64,000 nucleotides of DNA, taken from contig CAZFHZ010000003.1 of assembly GCA_964519015.1 (NCBI GenBank), positions 1-64,000 on the forward strand. The letters are read 5' to 3'. This DNA comes from CAZFHZ01 sp964519015. GTDB taxonomy: Bacteria; Blakebacterota; Blakebacteria; Blakebacterales; CAYUVJ01. Under the pieces are notes generated by a model. It was not told the DNA's origin. It made no database searches and saw only the letters and a list, made by a program, of their open reading frames with translations. Position 1 is the stretch's first letter, and the number at the start of each line of letters is the position of its first letter. A program made the position numbers and the translations under genes. Shown here in pieces: positions 1 through 9,712 of this stretch.

Positions 1-1879
1 GGGGACCGGCCGCCGGGTCGCGACGGGCGCTTACGATCAACTCGATCCCGGGCGGGGCCATGGACTGGACCAGGAAACCCTCGAGAGCGATCCCATGGTC
101 GGCCAGCTCCTGTCGCATATGCTCCGCCTTGGTCCGCACTACCTCGGCCCCCTCCAGGTGGAGGGCCACCCCACCCACGTCGCTCTTGTGGAGCAGGTCC
201 GCGGCCAGCGCCTTGAGCGCGACCGCCCCGCCGATCTCCCCGGCGGCCCGGACCGCGCCGGCCGCGTCGGGAACGATCCTCTGGCGGGGCAGGCGCAGGC
301 CGTACGCCTCCAGCACGGCGGTGGCGGTCTGGTGGGGGAGCAGTAGGGCCCCGCCGGAGTGTTGTGCCGCCTCTGCGACCGGAGCCAGCGCCCGGCGGGC
401 GGCGGAGGTATCCACCGCGAAGGGAGGGAAGACGGAGGATGGGCGTGTCTGCCGTTCGGCGTGGTCTACCAGGGCCCGGAGCGTCCGGGCGGCCGGTTCA
501 GGATAGCGGAAGATCGGAGGGGCTCCCGGCACCGCCGCCCCGACCGGGTAGAAGCCATGCTCGGTCATGAAGGCGCTCACGCACGGTTTGCGTCGGTTGA
601 CTCCATACGCGGCCAGCGCCTTCACCACCTCCAGGGGGTGGTAGAGGGCCGGCTGCACGACCAGCACCAGCACCATGTCCACGTCCGGATCCGCCTCGAC
701 CAGCCCTACCGCCCGGCGGAAATACTCGGCGGTAGCTGCGGCGATCATGTCCACCGGATTGCCGACGGCCGCTTCCGGCGGCAGGAATTCCCGCAGTGCC
801 TGCTGGGTTGCCCTCCCCAGTCGGGGCAACTCCAGCCCGGCGGCGCTGCAGGCGTCGGCAGCCAGGATACCCGGACCCCCGGCGTTGGTGACGATCCCAA
901 CCCGACGCCCGGCCGGTCGCGGGCACTTCTCCAGAGCGGTCGCCCAGCGGCACATATCCTGGATGGTCGGAGCGCGCAGCACTCCGGCCTGTCGCAGCAC
1001 GGCGTCGACCACCCGGTCGTTGGTGGCCAGCACCCCGGTGTGGGAGGAGGCGGCCCGCGCCCCCGCCTCCGAACGCCCCGATTTCACGGCCACCAGCGGC
1101 TTGGCGGCCGCCAGCCGACGGGCATGTTCGAGGAAGGCGCGGGGCTCATCGATGGCCTCCAGGTACATCGTACCGACCCGGGTGTGGATGTCCTGCTCCC
1201 AGAAGGCCAGCGCGTCCATCACCCCCACATCGGCCCCGTTGCCGATCGAGAGGAAATTGGAGAAGCCCAGGTTCCAGCCGACCGCCATGTTCAAGATGAC
1301 CACCCCGAGCGCTCCGCTCTGGCTCACCAGGCCCACCCCGCCCGCGATCGGAGGTGCGGGGCTGAAGGTCGCGTCCAGGCGGACCGCCGGATCCGTGTTG
1401 AAGGCCCCCATGCAGTTGGGACCGAGCAACCGCATTCCGGCCCGGGCGGCCGTCTCTTTGAGTTTTTCCTCCAGACGCGCCCCTTCCGGTCCGGTCTCGC
1501 TGAAACCGGCCGAGATCACGATGACCGATCCGACCTCGCTCCGGCCGCATTCCTCCACGACCCCGATCACGAAGTCGCGCGGGACCACCACCAGGGCCAG
1601 ATCGACCGGCTCGGGGACGGCCTCGATCGAGGGATAGGCGGGCAGCCCCAGGATCCGGTCGGCCTTCGGATTGATGGGATAGAGGGTCCCGGTGAAGCCG
1701 GCGGCGGTCAGGTTGGCCATGACCCTGCCTCCCAGGGTCTCGGCGCGGGTGCTGGCCCCGATCACGGCGATACTGCGGGGAGCGAGCAGTCCGGCCACGC
1801 CCTGACCGTACGGGAAGCGCCGCCGGGAAGCGGGTGGGTCGAAGGGGGAAGCGTCGGAGGGGGAGGCGGGATCGGTCAT
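1..1879 (-). CDS. ADP-forming acetate/acyl-CoA ligase (alpha-beta fusion), 3' end cut by window
   Basis: This enzyme family interconverts an acyl-CoA, ADP and phosphate with the free acid, CoA and ATP in the cytoplasm. 626 residues are visible and the frame runs off the window edge. A CoA-binding Rossmann domain lies at about 28-130 (SIAVIGAST), a ligase domain follows with a catalytic-type His280 in the motif SSHTG, and the ATP-grasp part starts near residue 520 (VLEAYGLRLP) and is truncated. The order alpha then beta is that of single-chain ADP-forming acetyl-CoA synthetases. The start is ATG at 1879; an in-frame ATG three codons upstream (1888) is equally possible because neither has a clear ribosome-binding site. 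With the ferredoxin-dependent oxidoreductases further right, it would allow substrate-level phosphorylation from acyl-CoA (inference). The acyl substrate cannot be told from sequence. Confidence 0.9.
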   Translation of the reverse strand, partial: MTDPASPSDASPFDPPASRRRFPYGQGVAGLLAPRSIAVIGASTRAETLGGRVMANLTAAGFTGTLYPINPKADRILGLPAYPSIEAVPEPVDLALVVVPRDFVIGVVEECGRSEVGSVIVISAGFSETGPEGARLEEKLKETAARAGMRLLGPNCMGAFNTDPAVRLDATFSPAPPIAGGVGLVSQSGALGVVILNMAVGWNLGFSNFLSIGNGADVGVMDALAFWEQDIHTRVGTMYLEAIDEPRAFLEHARRLAAAKPLVAVKSGRSEAGARAASSHTGVLATNDRVVDAVLRQAGVLRAPTIQDMCRWATALEKCPRPAGRRVGIVTNAGGPGILAADACSAAGLELPRLGRATQQALREFLPPEAAVGNPVDMIAAATAEYFRRAVGLVEADPDVDMVLVLVVQPALYHPLEVVKALAAYGVNRRKPCVSAFMTEHGFYPVGAAVPGAPPIFRYPEPAARTLRALVDHAERQTRPSSVFPPFAVDTSAARRALAPVAEAAQHSGGALLLPHQTATAVLEAYGLRLPRQRIVPDAAGAVRAAGEIGGAVALKALAADLLHKSDVGGVALHLEGAEVVRTKAEHMRQELADHGIALEGFLVQSMAPPGIELIVSARRDPAAGP

Positions 1880-2038
1880 GATGTCCATCCGGTTGCGGGT
1901 GCTCGAGCCAGGCGCAGGAGAAGGTATGAATCCACACCGGCCGCCGACAGTGGAATGCAGAGCGGCCCCCCGCCCTCTCAGGCAGGGAGCCGCTCCCGGG
2001 CCGGAACCAATCTCCGGCCGCCGGGGTTCCGGTGCCGC

Positions 2039-4975
2039 TCAGCGCCCGGTGCGTCCCCCGGTGTCGAGGTGGTCGTGGTGGATGAGAGCGTTGGTGATGA
2101 AGGCGTAACTTCCCTGCGTCTCCCCCCGCCACGCCGGGTTGATCGAGAACATCACTACGTGCCCCTCCCCCATCGGGGCGTCTACCACCGCCGGGGTACC
2201 GGCCAGTTGCTCACCGTGGTCCAATCCGCCCGAGATGAGCAGCTTGGCGGGGTCCTGCTCGAAGCGGACGATCGTCCTGGTGCGACCCGCGGCCGCGCCG
2301 CCCATACCCCGGAAAGCGGCCTGCGGCTCCTGCTGCTCCTGCTGCTGGCGGCGCCACTCCTCGATGGCGGCCGCCCCCATGTTGCGGGGCCGCCCCTGGA
2401 CGATATCGGGATCGTCCACGCCCCCCCGCCCGGAGACCCGTCCGCCGCCGCCGCCGGGGCCGCCGAAGCCGCCACGGCCGCCCGTGCCGCGGAAGCCACC
2501 GCCGCCGCCGCTGAACACCGGTCCGGAGCTGAAGTAGACCCCGACCTGCTGCGGGTAGCCGTAGGCGATCGGGCTGGCCTGGTCCACCACCGAGGCGGAG
2601 AACACTCCGCCCCGCGCCCACAGATCGGGGGCGTCGGCGATCGAGATACCGCTGGCGAACCCGAAGTGGATGGGGAGCGAGGAGGAGTTGGTCAGGGTGA
2701 TGAAGAGCCCCCCCGCTTCGAGAAATCTCTTTAAATTCATGATGCCGGTGAAGTCGAGCCCGCCCCGGATATCGTCACTCTCATCCTGCACACCCACGTT
2801 GGGTGTCAGGTCGGTCTTCTTCCAGGGGATCGGGTTGCCGGTCATGGGCAGCCCGTTCACGATGCTCAGGGCGTCCCCCGAGGAGGGGCCGAAGACGATG
2901 GCGTCCCAGCGGGACTTCAACTCGGGTGTATCGCGCACATCGTGGACCGAGATGTACTCGTAGGGGATCTGCATGCTGTCCAATGCGATGCGCAACCATC
3001 CTTCCGTCTGGGTGCTCTGCCAGGTGTGCATGACCGCCACCCGCGGCACCGTGATGCGGTGGGTGGCTACCTCGGGTAAGGCGTCGATCGCCCAGGCCTT
3101 GAAGCCGTACTTCTCCCCCGCCGTCTTGAGCTGCGCTTCCAGGTCGGCGGCGTTGTCGGCGGTCTTGAGGATGAAGGTCCCGGCGTTGAACTCGACGTTG
3201 GCGGCCGTGAAGGAAGCCTCGGCCGCATCGATCTTCAGTCCCTTGTTTTTGAAGACAAAGGTGGCCAGGGCATTATCAGCCGTGAAGTTGACCAGGTAGG
3301 CGACCGGATTGCGCCGTGAGAGTCGATCGGTCCCGCCGGCCGGCGTGATCTCACCGGCGACCGGCTTCATGGCCACATCGAGCACCGCGACGTCCTCGAT
3401 CCGGACCGTCTCGGTCCCGAAGAGGGGCCCCATCGTCCAGCCCACGTCGTCGTAGGGGCGCGAATCGCTGACGTTGAAGTACTGCCGGTCGAGCATCAGG
3501 TCGGCCTGGCGCGAGTAGGGCTGGTCCATGCGTACCACGTAGGAGCCCGCTCCGAACTCCCGGTCGCCGATCTTGAAGGCCCGGTCGGCCCGGTGCACCT
3601 CGACCCCCTGCCGCTTGAGCAGGTTGAGCAGGGCGGCCTGCTGCCCCAGCCGGGGATCGGAAGCGGGGAGGACATAGGCGGCCGGCCCCTCGGCCCGTGC
3701 CTTGGCGACCGAACGCTTGCTCTTCAGCCAGAAGTTCTCCATGAACTTCCGCCGGTTCTGGGCGACGTGGCTGAGGGCGCAGAGCATGGTGCTCATCATG
3801 ATGTTGGTGTTGTTGCGGAGCGACCAGAGCACCCGGGAAAGCGGCGGGTTGGGCCGATACCAGGCGCGCGACTCGGCGGCCGAGACCACCCGGGTGCTCC
3901 CATCCCCCGCCGTCTGGGTCTCATAGAACTTACCGATCCCGTTGTGACCGTTGGCCGCGTAGAACAAGTAGTTGGGGGCCCAGCCGTCGTAGTACCCGTA
4001 GGTCCACACCCCCGGAACCCCCATCCGGGCCATGTCGCTCACCTCGGTGATGGCCAGCTCGTACCACTCGTCGATCACGATGGGATCGAGCCAGGCGTTG
4101 TAGGGACCGGTCCCGGTCGAGGTGTAGAGGTAGGCGACCGACTCGTGCAGGTCGTGGAGCACCAGCGGGTGGAAGTCGAGCCAGGTGCGCATGATGTTCT
4201 GCGAGAGGGCCAGGGTCAGGCCGAGACCGTCCCGGTTGTTGTCATGCGCGACATAGGGCCCCCAGTAGACGAGCCTGGTGGGCGCCACGGCGTTGGGATC
4301 CTTCCGCCTGGCCATATGCAGGTCGACCTGCTTGTCGCGGCCGTCCGGCTCGAGCACCGGCGTGGTCATGAAGATGATGTTGTCCCGGATCTCCTTGATG
4401 AAGGGGGACTCGTCCACGGCCAGCCGGTAGACCAGCTCCATGAGCATCTCGGGGGAACCGGTCTCACTCGAGTGGAGCGCCCCGGTGGCCCAGTACATCG
4501 GTTTGGCCGTATCGAGCAGGCGCTGCGCATCCCGCTCCGAGGTCTTCCTCGGGTCGGCCAGCTGTCCGTTGATGTCCTTGAAGCGCTGCAGGTCGCGGAT
4601 GGTCGCCTCGTCGGCCACCACCACCACGATCATCTCCCGCCCCTCCTCGGTCTGGCCGATGGAGAAGACTTCGACGCGGGGAGAGGCGGCGGCCACGGCG
4701 CGCAGGTAACCGTAGATCTCACTGGTGTAGCTGAGCACATCCGGCGCCCCGGCGATATGCCCCAGGTACTTTTCGGGTGTGGGCACCGTGTCGGAGGCCG
4801 GCAGGTAGTCCACATAGGGGGTCAGGAAGAAGGGCTCGGTCGTGTATTCCTTGATCTTGGCCGTGTAGCCCTGGTCGATCCGGACCGTCTGAGCCCAGGC
4901 GGTCGAGACGGTGAGGACCAGGCCGAGCAGGCCGGCCGCGGCCAGGCGCGCGGGCCGGCGGAGGGAAGCGATCAT
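2039..4975 (-). CDS. Secreted M14-family zinc carboxypeptidase-like protein
   Basis: A 978-residue exported metallopeptidase. Residues 1-28 are a signal peptide ending in STAWA before QTVR. The M14 domain follows: the zinc pair HSSE has His168 and Glu171, and a second histidine-rich motif HDLHE lies at 274-278, where the third ligand is expected. The C-terminal half is a long extension resembling a glutamine-amidotransferase-like fold, broken by a very glycine-rich linker at about 823-852 and a Gln-rich stretch just after it. The frame is open much further upstream, but the start was set at ATG 4975 because the signal peptide begins there. It most likely degrades extracellular or periplasmic peptides. 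It stands alone between the acyl-CoA ligase and the YedK gene, about 150 and 100 bases away, with no clear operon partner. Confidence 0.85.
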   Translation of the reverse strand: MIASLRRPARLAAAGLLGLVLTVSTAWAQTVRIDQGYTAKIKEYTTEPFFLTPYVDYLPASDTVPTPEKYLGHIAGAPDVLSYTSEIYGYLRAVAAASPRVEVFSIGQTEEGREMIVVVVADEATIRDLQRFKDINGQLADPRKTSERDAQRLLDTAKPMYWATGALHSSETGSPEMLMELVYRLAVDESPFIKEIRDNIIFMTTPVLEPDGRDKQVDLHMARRKDPNAVAPTRLVYWGPYVAHDNNRDGLGLTLALSQNIMRTWLDFHPLVLHDLHESVAYLYTSTGTGPYNAWLDPIVIDEWYELAITEVSDMARMGVPGVWTYGYYDGWAPNYLFYAANGHNGIGKFYETQTAGDGSTRVVSAAESRAWYRPNPPLSRVLWSLRNNTNIMMSTMLCALSHVAQNRRKFMENFWLKSKRSVAKARAEGPAAYVLPASDPRLGQQAALLNLLKRQGVEVHRADRAFKIGDREFGAGSYVVRMDQPYSRQADLMLDRQYFNVSDSRPYDDVGWTMGPLFGTETVRIEDVAVLDVAMKPVAGEITPAGGTDRLSRRNPVAYLVNFTADNALATFVFKNKGLKIDAAEASFTAANVEFNAGTFILKTADNAADLEAQLKTAGEKYGFKAWAIDALPEVATHRITVPRVAVMHTWQSTQTEGWLRIALDSMQIPYEYISVHDVRDTPELKSRWDAIVFGPSSGDALSIVNGLPMTGNPIPWKKTDLTPNVGVQDESDDIRGGLDFTGIMNLKRFLEAGGLFITLTNSSSLPIHFGFASGISIADAPDLWARGGVFSASVVDQASPIAYGYPQQVGVYFSSGPVFSGGGGGFRGTGGRGGFGGPGGGGGRVSGRGGVDDPDIVQGRPRNMGAAAIEEWRRQQQEQQEPQAAFRGMGGAAAGRTRTIVRFEQDPAKLLISGGLDHGEQLAGTPAVVDAPMGEGHVVMFSINPAWRGETQGSYAFITNALIHHDHLDTGGRTGR

Positions 4976-5075
4976 GAGAGGACTCCGGGCTGAGTGTGGC
5001 CGTCCGACGGACGATCCGGAGAGGCGGGTCGGCCCCCCGGTCAAGGCGCTAGAGTAGTCCCGATAGGGGGGGCTT

Positions 5076-5780
5076 TCAATCCTCGGAAGGCTCGGGGGCC
5101 GGCTCCACGCACTCGGGGCGGTCGTTGGCCGGGGTGTTGACGAGCCGGGAGACCGGACGGGCGCGCAGGTCCTCACCCGGATAGGGTCGCAGCAGGCCCT
5201 GGAGCGTGTCCCGGGACGCTCCCGGGTTGAGCCAAGCGTCCCGCCCCGCTTCGGCCAGCAGGGCAGGCATGCGGTCGTGGATCGGTCGGATGGCCGGGGC
5301 CGCCTCGGTGGTGATGATGGTGCAGCTGCGGAGGGCCTCCCCGCCCCCCTTGAGCCGCCACTCCTCCCACAGGCCGGCGAAGGCGAAGGGCTCCCCGGAG
5401 GCCAGGGCGATGTGGTAGGGCTGTTTGTTCCTGCCCCCCGCCAGCTTGCGCCACTCGAACCAGCCGTCGGCCGGCAGCAGGCAGCGCCGACGGGTGAAGG
5501 CACTCCGGAAGGAGGGTTTGGAGGCCACCGTCTCCCCCCGGGCGTTGATCATCCGGTTGCCGATGGCCGGATCCTCGGCCCAGGCGGGGACCAGCCCCCA
5601 GCGGAGCAGCTCCAGGGCGAAGGAGCCCTCCCCGGAGCGCAGGATGGCCGGCACCAGCTGGGTCGGGGCGATGTTGTAGCGGGGCAGGTAGTCGGCCAGC
5701 AGCTCCTCCCCCATCTCCCCCAGTCCGTAGTGGAGCAGGAGCTGCTCGATCCGTCCGGTCAGCGTATAGCGCCCGCACAT
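5076..5780 (-). CDS. yedK: SOS response-associated peptidase family protein (YedK/HMCES)
   Basis: A 234-residue SRAP protein. Members of this family form a thiazolidine crosslink between the N-terminal Cys and abasic sites in single-stranded DNA, protecting them during replication. All signature residues are present: Cys2 (after Met removal it becomes the N-terminus, MCGRY), Asn36 in RYNIAPT, Glu109 in WFEW and His168 in IHDRMP. The start at 5780 is fixed by the need for Cys at position 2; the open frame continues 32 codons upstream but that part is not family-like. The length matches the family. It appears to be a single-gene unit, and I see no LexA box that I could defend. Confidence 0.93.
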   Translation of the reverse strand: MCGRYTLTGRIEQLLLHYGLGEMGEELLADYLPRYNIAPTQLVPAILRSGEGSFALELLRWGLVPAWAEDPAIGNRMINARGETVASKPSFRSAFTRRRCLLPADGWFEWRKLAGGRNKQPYHIALASGEPFAFAGLWEEWRLKGGGEALRSCTIITTEAAPAIRPIHDRMPALLAEAGRDAWLNPGASRDTLQGLLRPYPGEDLRARPVSRLVNTPANDRPECVEPAPEPSED

Positions 5781-6248
5781 GGAGGCAGCGTAATCCCTCT
5801 GGCAGGGCGGTGCGACCGGTATTTCTGTGGTCTGAATGGCCCCCCACGACTTCCCGATCAAGGTTCCCATTCCCATCGACTTCCTTGTTGAAGGCCGATA
5901 TACTCAATCTGCGTTGAATGACCGATCCGCCGTATTCAAAGCATCGGTTCGCACAATTGGATGTGGCCCCATAACCGCAGACCTCTTCCATAAGGCTGAC
6001 AACAAGAAGACGGTGTCAGAACGATTTGACGCTTGTTCCCGGGGCCGGCAGCAACCTTAAGGCAATTCTGGATTGAGCAAGTACTTGACATCAGTTAGGC
6101 TTGAATCAACAGATCCGGATGGTGTTAAATACCCTTTGCCTTCAACGGGAAGAGGATGTAGAGATACTTCAACGGGAAGTGCGGCAGTGTTCGTTACTGT
6201 CTGGAGAAGCAGACGATACATGGGACGTCACATCACGGGAGTATGCAC
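5781..6248. other. Gene-poor intergenic region of lower GC
   Basis: This 468-base stretch lies between the divergent yedK and lipoprotein genes. Its base composition is clearly more AT-rich than the surroundings. Short open frames exist on the plus strand (for example 5836-6060) but lack recognisable motifs, a good ribosome-binding site or typical codon use, so I do not call a gene. It holds a TTGACA hexamer at about 6084 without a convincing -10 partner and a 13-base direct repeat listed separately. It probably contains both promoters. Confidence 0.5.
6140..6179 (+). repeat. 13-base direct repeat upstream of lipoprotein gene
   Basis: The sequence CTTCAACGGGAAG occurs at 6140-6152 and again at 6167-6179, 27 bases apart start to start. 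It sits 70-110 bases ahead of the lipoprotein start, where an operator would be expected. A regulatory role is inference only; the repeats are exact. Confidence 0.6.
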
Positions 6249-6866
6249 ATGAAGAAGCTAACCGGCTTGCTTGTTCTTCCGATTCTCCTGGTTGTTGCAG
6301 CCTGCTCGAGCGATGGTGGTACGGTCAGTCCGCAACCGCCCGAGAGGCTGGCTCAACCGGCAACGATTTCGGCAACGACCGTTGATGACGCAACGGTAAA
6401 CATCACCTGGTCAGCCGTTGTCGAACCGACTTTTGTCGGCTACGAGGTCTTTCTGGACGGAGTCGCTCAAGACACCGTTACCGTCACGAATTACTCGTAC
6501 ACCGAACTGGACCCCGGTACCTACTTCCAGTTCTCCGTCGCAACACTCGGCGAGTTGGGCTACCGGTCCTATCACACTTCCAAAACCCAGGGAACGGCGG
6601 TCAGATCCGCACCGGTCAACCTCGCCGTGGATAGCTTGAGCACTACTTCTGTCCGATTGACCTGGGAAGGGTCGGGCGAAGAGACCGTTGACCACTACTT
6701 GCTCTACCGAAACAGCGTCCAATTCACGACGGTGGTCAAGGATTCGTTGGGCTACACCGATAGCGGTCTCACCTCCGGCACATACTACCTCTACCAGGTG
6801 GCAACCGGGGACACGCTGGGATTCGTGTCGGCGCTCACCGACACGGTCGGGATCCTTATCCACTGA
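6249..6866 (+). CDS. Lipoprotein with two fibronectin type III-like domains
   Basis: A 205-residue protein with a lipoprotein signal peptide: MKKLTGLLVLP, a hydrophobic core, and the lipobox VAAC with the lipidated Cys at residue 19. Two beta-sandwich repeats follow, about 38-120 and 122-204, each with the FN3-style pattern (NITWSAV and VRLTWEG, then YEVF/YLLY and TYYLYQVA). It is likely an envelope-anchored adhesion or scaffold protein. The start is the second of two ATGs, because GGGAG lies 7 bases before 6249 but only 1 base before the upstream ATG at 6243. Codon use (GTT, ACT, TCC mixed) and GC content differ from neighbours, which hints at a separate origin. No homologue of known function was recognised. 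Confidence 0.8.
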   Translation: MKKLTGLLVLPILLVVAACSSDGGTVSPQPPERLAQPATISATTVDDATVNITWSAVVEPTFVGYEVFLDGVAQDTVTVTNYSYTELDPGTYFQFSVATLGELGYRSYHTSKTQGTAVRSAPVNLAVDSLSTTSVRLTWEGSGEETVDHYLLYRNSVQFTTVVKDSLGYTDSGLTSGTYYLYQVATGDTLGFVSALTDTVGILIH

Positions 6867-6975
6867 GGCGGGTTTAGAAGCTCCGCTCTCAGAGGAACAG
6901 GCAGGACGGATTCGTCCGCGACACGTCTCGTGTGACGTTCTATAGCCAGCAGTAGAATGCGGGATAGCGTCGGTG

Positions 6976-7020
6976 AGGGCCTCATCCGGGCGGGTGCTCG
7001 GTTGAGGCCCTTCCTATTAT
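6976..7020 (+). terminator. Rho-independent terminator after lipoprotein gene
   Basis: A 9-base stem AGGGCCTCA / TGAGGCCCT (6976-6984 and 7003-7011) with additional CCG/CGG pairing in the loop is followed by TTCCTATTAT. It lies about 110 bases after the lipoprotein stop and directly abuts the stop of the convergent protease gene. Confidence 0.65.
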
Positions 7021-9547
7021 CAAGGAGCCGCAGTTCCTGCCGGGGAGGGTGAGGTGGCAAGGGGGGGTATCACCCCCGGTGGGGGAGTGCCGATCGGGGC
7101 ACCCGGCGGCAGCGCCGGGACCCGGGCCGGCGCCACTCCCTCCTCGGTCCGCCGGAACCAGCGGTCGAGGTCGTCGATGGCCCATCGTTGCAGGGGGGTC
7201 AGCTCCGCGTTCTCGACGATCCGCTCATAGAGCCCGTAGAGCTTGGAGGCCAGGAGGGCCTGCACCGGGACGGGATTATCGGCATTCCCCGCCTCCCGCT
7301 CCAGCCGCTCCAGGACGGCCCGTCGCACCTCGGCCTGGACAGCCTCCAGGTAGAGGTCGGCCGGGGCCGGAGCGAGCCAGGTGGCCTCCAGCAGGGCCTG
7401 CACGACCTCCTCCAGGGCGGGATAGCGATTATTTCGGGCATGGTGTTCGACCAGTCGTGCCATGCGTTGCGGCGCGAGCAGCAGCCCCAGGGTCAGATCG
7501 GCCGAGGAGGCGGCCAGGGCGAGCGGGTCGAGCAGGCGGCCGGTCCGGCCCGTGAAGGTCTCCCCCGAGACCATCCCGAAGGCCCGCGGCGGGATCAGCT
7601 CGAGGATCCGCTCCGGCAGCGCCAGGAACTCCGGTTCGAGTGAGCGGAGCATGAGCCGGAGCGCCTGGCGCTGCTTCTGCTCGGGCACGATGCGGACCGT
7701 GAACTGGCCGTCCCCACGAAGGGCGTAGGTGTAGTCGACCCCGCCCAGTGAGTGGGAGGCCGCTTCCAGCTGGTAGCGGTGGTGCAGGTAGAGGGGGACC
7801 AGGACCTCCTCGAGGGCGGCCATCGGCTCCCCTCGCCGGATGCTGCCCTCCCCGAAGTGCTCCAGGCCGGACCGCCGGACCTGATACTCGATCGCCAGCT
7901 GGTCGACCAGGTCGATCCCGTTGTCCCACTGCGCGGCGTAGGGGTGGGCCGCCCCCGACCCGGTGGCCTCGGCGTCGGCCGCGAAGCGCATCCCGGCCCG
8001 CAACCCCTCCTGGACGATGCGGTCCAGTTCGGCCGCCTCGTCGGCCCCGTCGGGGAAGTCGCTGTAGGTCCAGCGGACCGCGAACTTGTCGAACTCGCCG
8101 ATGCCGACCGCGTAGGCATCCGAGAGGTCCACGCTCCCGTCGGGCCTCAGGCGGGCCAGCGGGGCCGGGTAGTCCATCACGCTGGCCCGGCCGGCATAGG
8201 TGCTGGACATGTAGTTGTGGGCGAAGCCGAGGGTGTGTCCCACCTCATGGGCCGAGAGCTGCCGCACGCGGGCCAGGGCCATCGCGACCGGATCGGTCGC
8301 GGGGTCCAAGGCGGCCAGGTAGGCGAAGCCGGGGCCGCCGGCCGCCTCGATCTCAGCCTGGTCGGCCAGCGGCGAGGGGGATCCGGCCGAGGCGTAGACC
8401 GGGTTCATCCCCTCGGCCATGAGTACATCCTGGCGCAGCCGCAGGCTGCCCAGGTTGACGTTGCCCTTGAGGATCTCCCCGGTGCGCGGATCGGTCACCG
8501 CCCCACCGTACGACCAGCCGCGGGTCTGTCGGTGGGTCCAGTGGATCATGTTGTAACGCAGGTCGAGCGGATCGGCCCCGGCCGGGAGCTCCCGGACCTG
8601 GAAACCGTCGATGAAGCCGGCCGCCTCGAAGGCCTGGTTCCACCAGGAAACCCCCTCGATGATGGCGCTCTTGATGGGTTCGGGGGCGCCGGGATCCACG
8701 TAGTAGACGATCGGTTCCACCGGTTCGGAGCGGGCGGCCCGCGGGTCCTTCTTCTCGATGCGGTGGCGTACCACCCACTTCTGCTCCAGGTCGCGGTCGA
8801 TGGGCTGCCCGAAATCGTAGACCGACATGCTCATGGTGTTCACCCGCGGGTCGGCCCGGCGGGGGGTGTACCCGTCGGGCAGCTCCACCAGGGNNNNNNN
8901 NNNTCGCTGGTGAAGGTGAGCCAGGTCTCGATCTCGCAGTTCTTCGGGAAGACCTTGGTGTTTTCCAGGTAGAAGACGCTCCGGCTGCGGTCGAGCCGGT
9001 AGGTCCCCTGCCCCGAGCCCTGCAGGCTGCGGGCCGCCCCGTGGGTGTCCTGGAGGAAGAAATCGGTGGCGTCCACCAGCACGCGCTCCCCGGTTCGGGC
9101 CACCGGGTCGAACCCCCAGTGGGTCGAGGGGGCGAAGGCGTCGGTCACCGCGCGCTGTTCCGCTTCACTCCCCCCGATGGCCCGGAAGCCGTGGTTGGGC
9201 TCGATCAGCAACACCTTGGGGCCGACCCGCCGGGCGATCAACACCCAGGCTCCCCCCCGCTGTCCCCGGTCGAGCCCGACCGGGTTGCTCCCCAGGCCGG
9301 CCGCCAGACCGACCGCATAGAGGAACTCGGTCTCCCACCGGTCGATTTCCCAGTAGAGCCGGCCGGTCCCATCGTCCCAGTAGAGGTCGAAGAAGCCCTT
9401 CATGGCCGTCAGGCCGGCCGTCTTCTCCTCGATGGTCGGCAGGGCGGCACCGGTGGTGGTCCGCTGGGCACCGGAAGTGACGGGCAGCAGCAGGACGACC
9501 GTCAGGACCAGGGAACGGGTGAGACGGAGCGGGAGAGGCCCGGACAT
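7020..9547 (-). CDS. Secreted zinc-dependent metalloprotease (DUF5117/DUF4953 type), interrupted by a scaffold gap
   Basis: Two open segments flank the ten Ns and together give one protein of roughly 840-870 residues. The N-terminal 214 codons carry a signal peptide (cleavage near TSGA before QRT) and the DUF5117 pattern (FDLYWDD, then YLENTKVFPKN). The C-terminal segment resumes at LVELPDGYTPRR and contains the metzincin zinc site HEVGHTLGFAHN (about 8214-8249) with the Met-turn SVMDYP shortly after. The start at ATG 9547 has AGGAGG 7 bases upstream. The two segments are in different frames across the Ns, but a placeholder gap says nothing about true length, so this is not evidence of a frameshift. 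By comparison with the family about 20-30 residues are missing. It should act outside the cytoplasm. Confidence 0.85.
8894..8903. other. Scaffold gap (10 N)
   Basis: Ten ambiguous bases inside the DUF5117 protease gene. Ten Ns is a common placeholder for a gap of unknown size, so coordinates and reading frame across it should not be trusted. Confidence 0.95.
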
Positions 9548-9712
9548 GGGGATCCTCCTGGGGTAGCGTGGTCGGATTCGGGGCGGAGGCCCGGATGGTA
9601 ACGGCGCCCGGGGCTCCATGACAATGCCGGCAGCGGCTACCGGCCCCCCATCAACCTCAGGGCGCTCAGCAGGCGACGGGCACGGATCCCCGGGACATCG
9701 GCCACCTCCGAT

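Noticed and set aside
359..4993. Long plus-strand open frames at 359-2734 and 3593-4993
   Set aside because: They run antisense to the acyl-CoA ligase and the M14 peptidase, both of which have catalytic motifs in the correct frame.
5836..6060. 74-codon open frame in the lower-GC intergenic region
   Set aside because: No ribosome-binding site, no motif and unusual composition; it overlaps the yedK upstream region.
7020..9547. Frameshift in the DUF5117 protease
   Set aside because: The frame change coincides with the 10-N placeholder of unknown true length, so no frameshift can be claimed.
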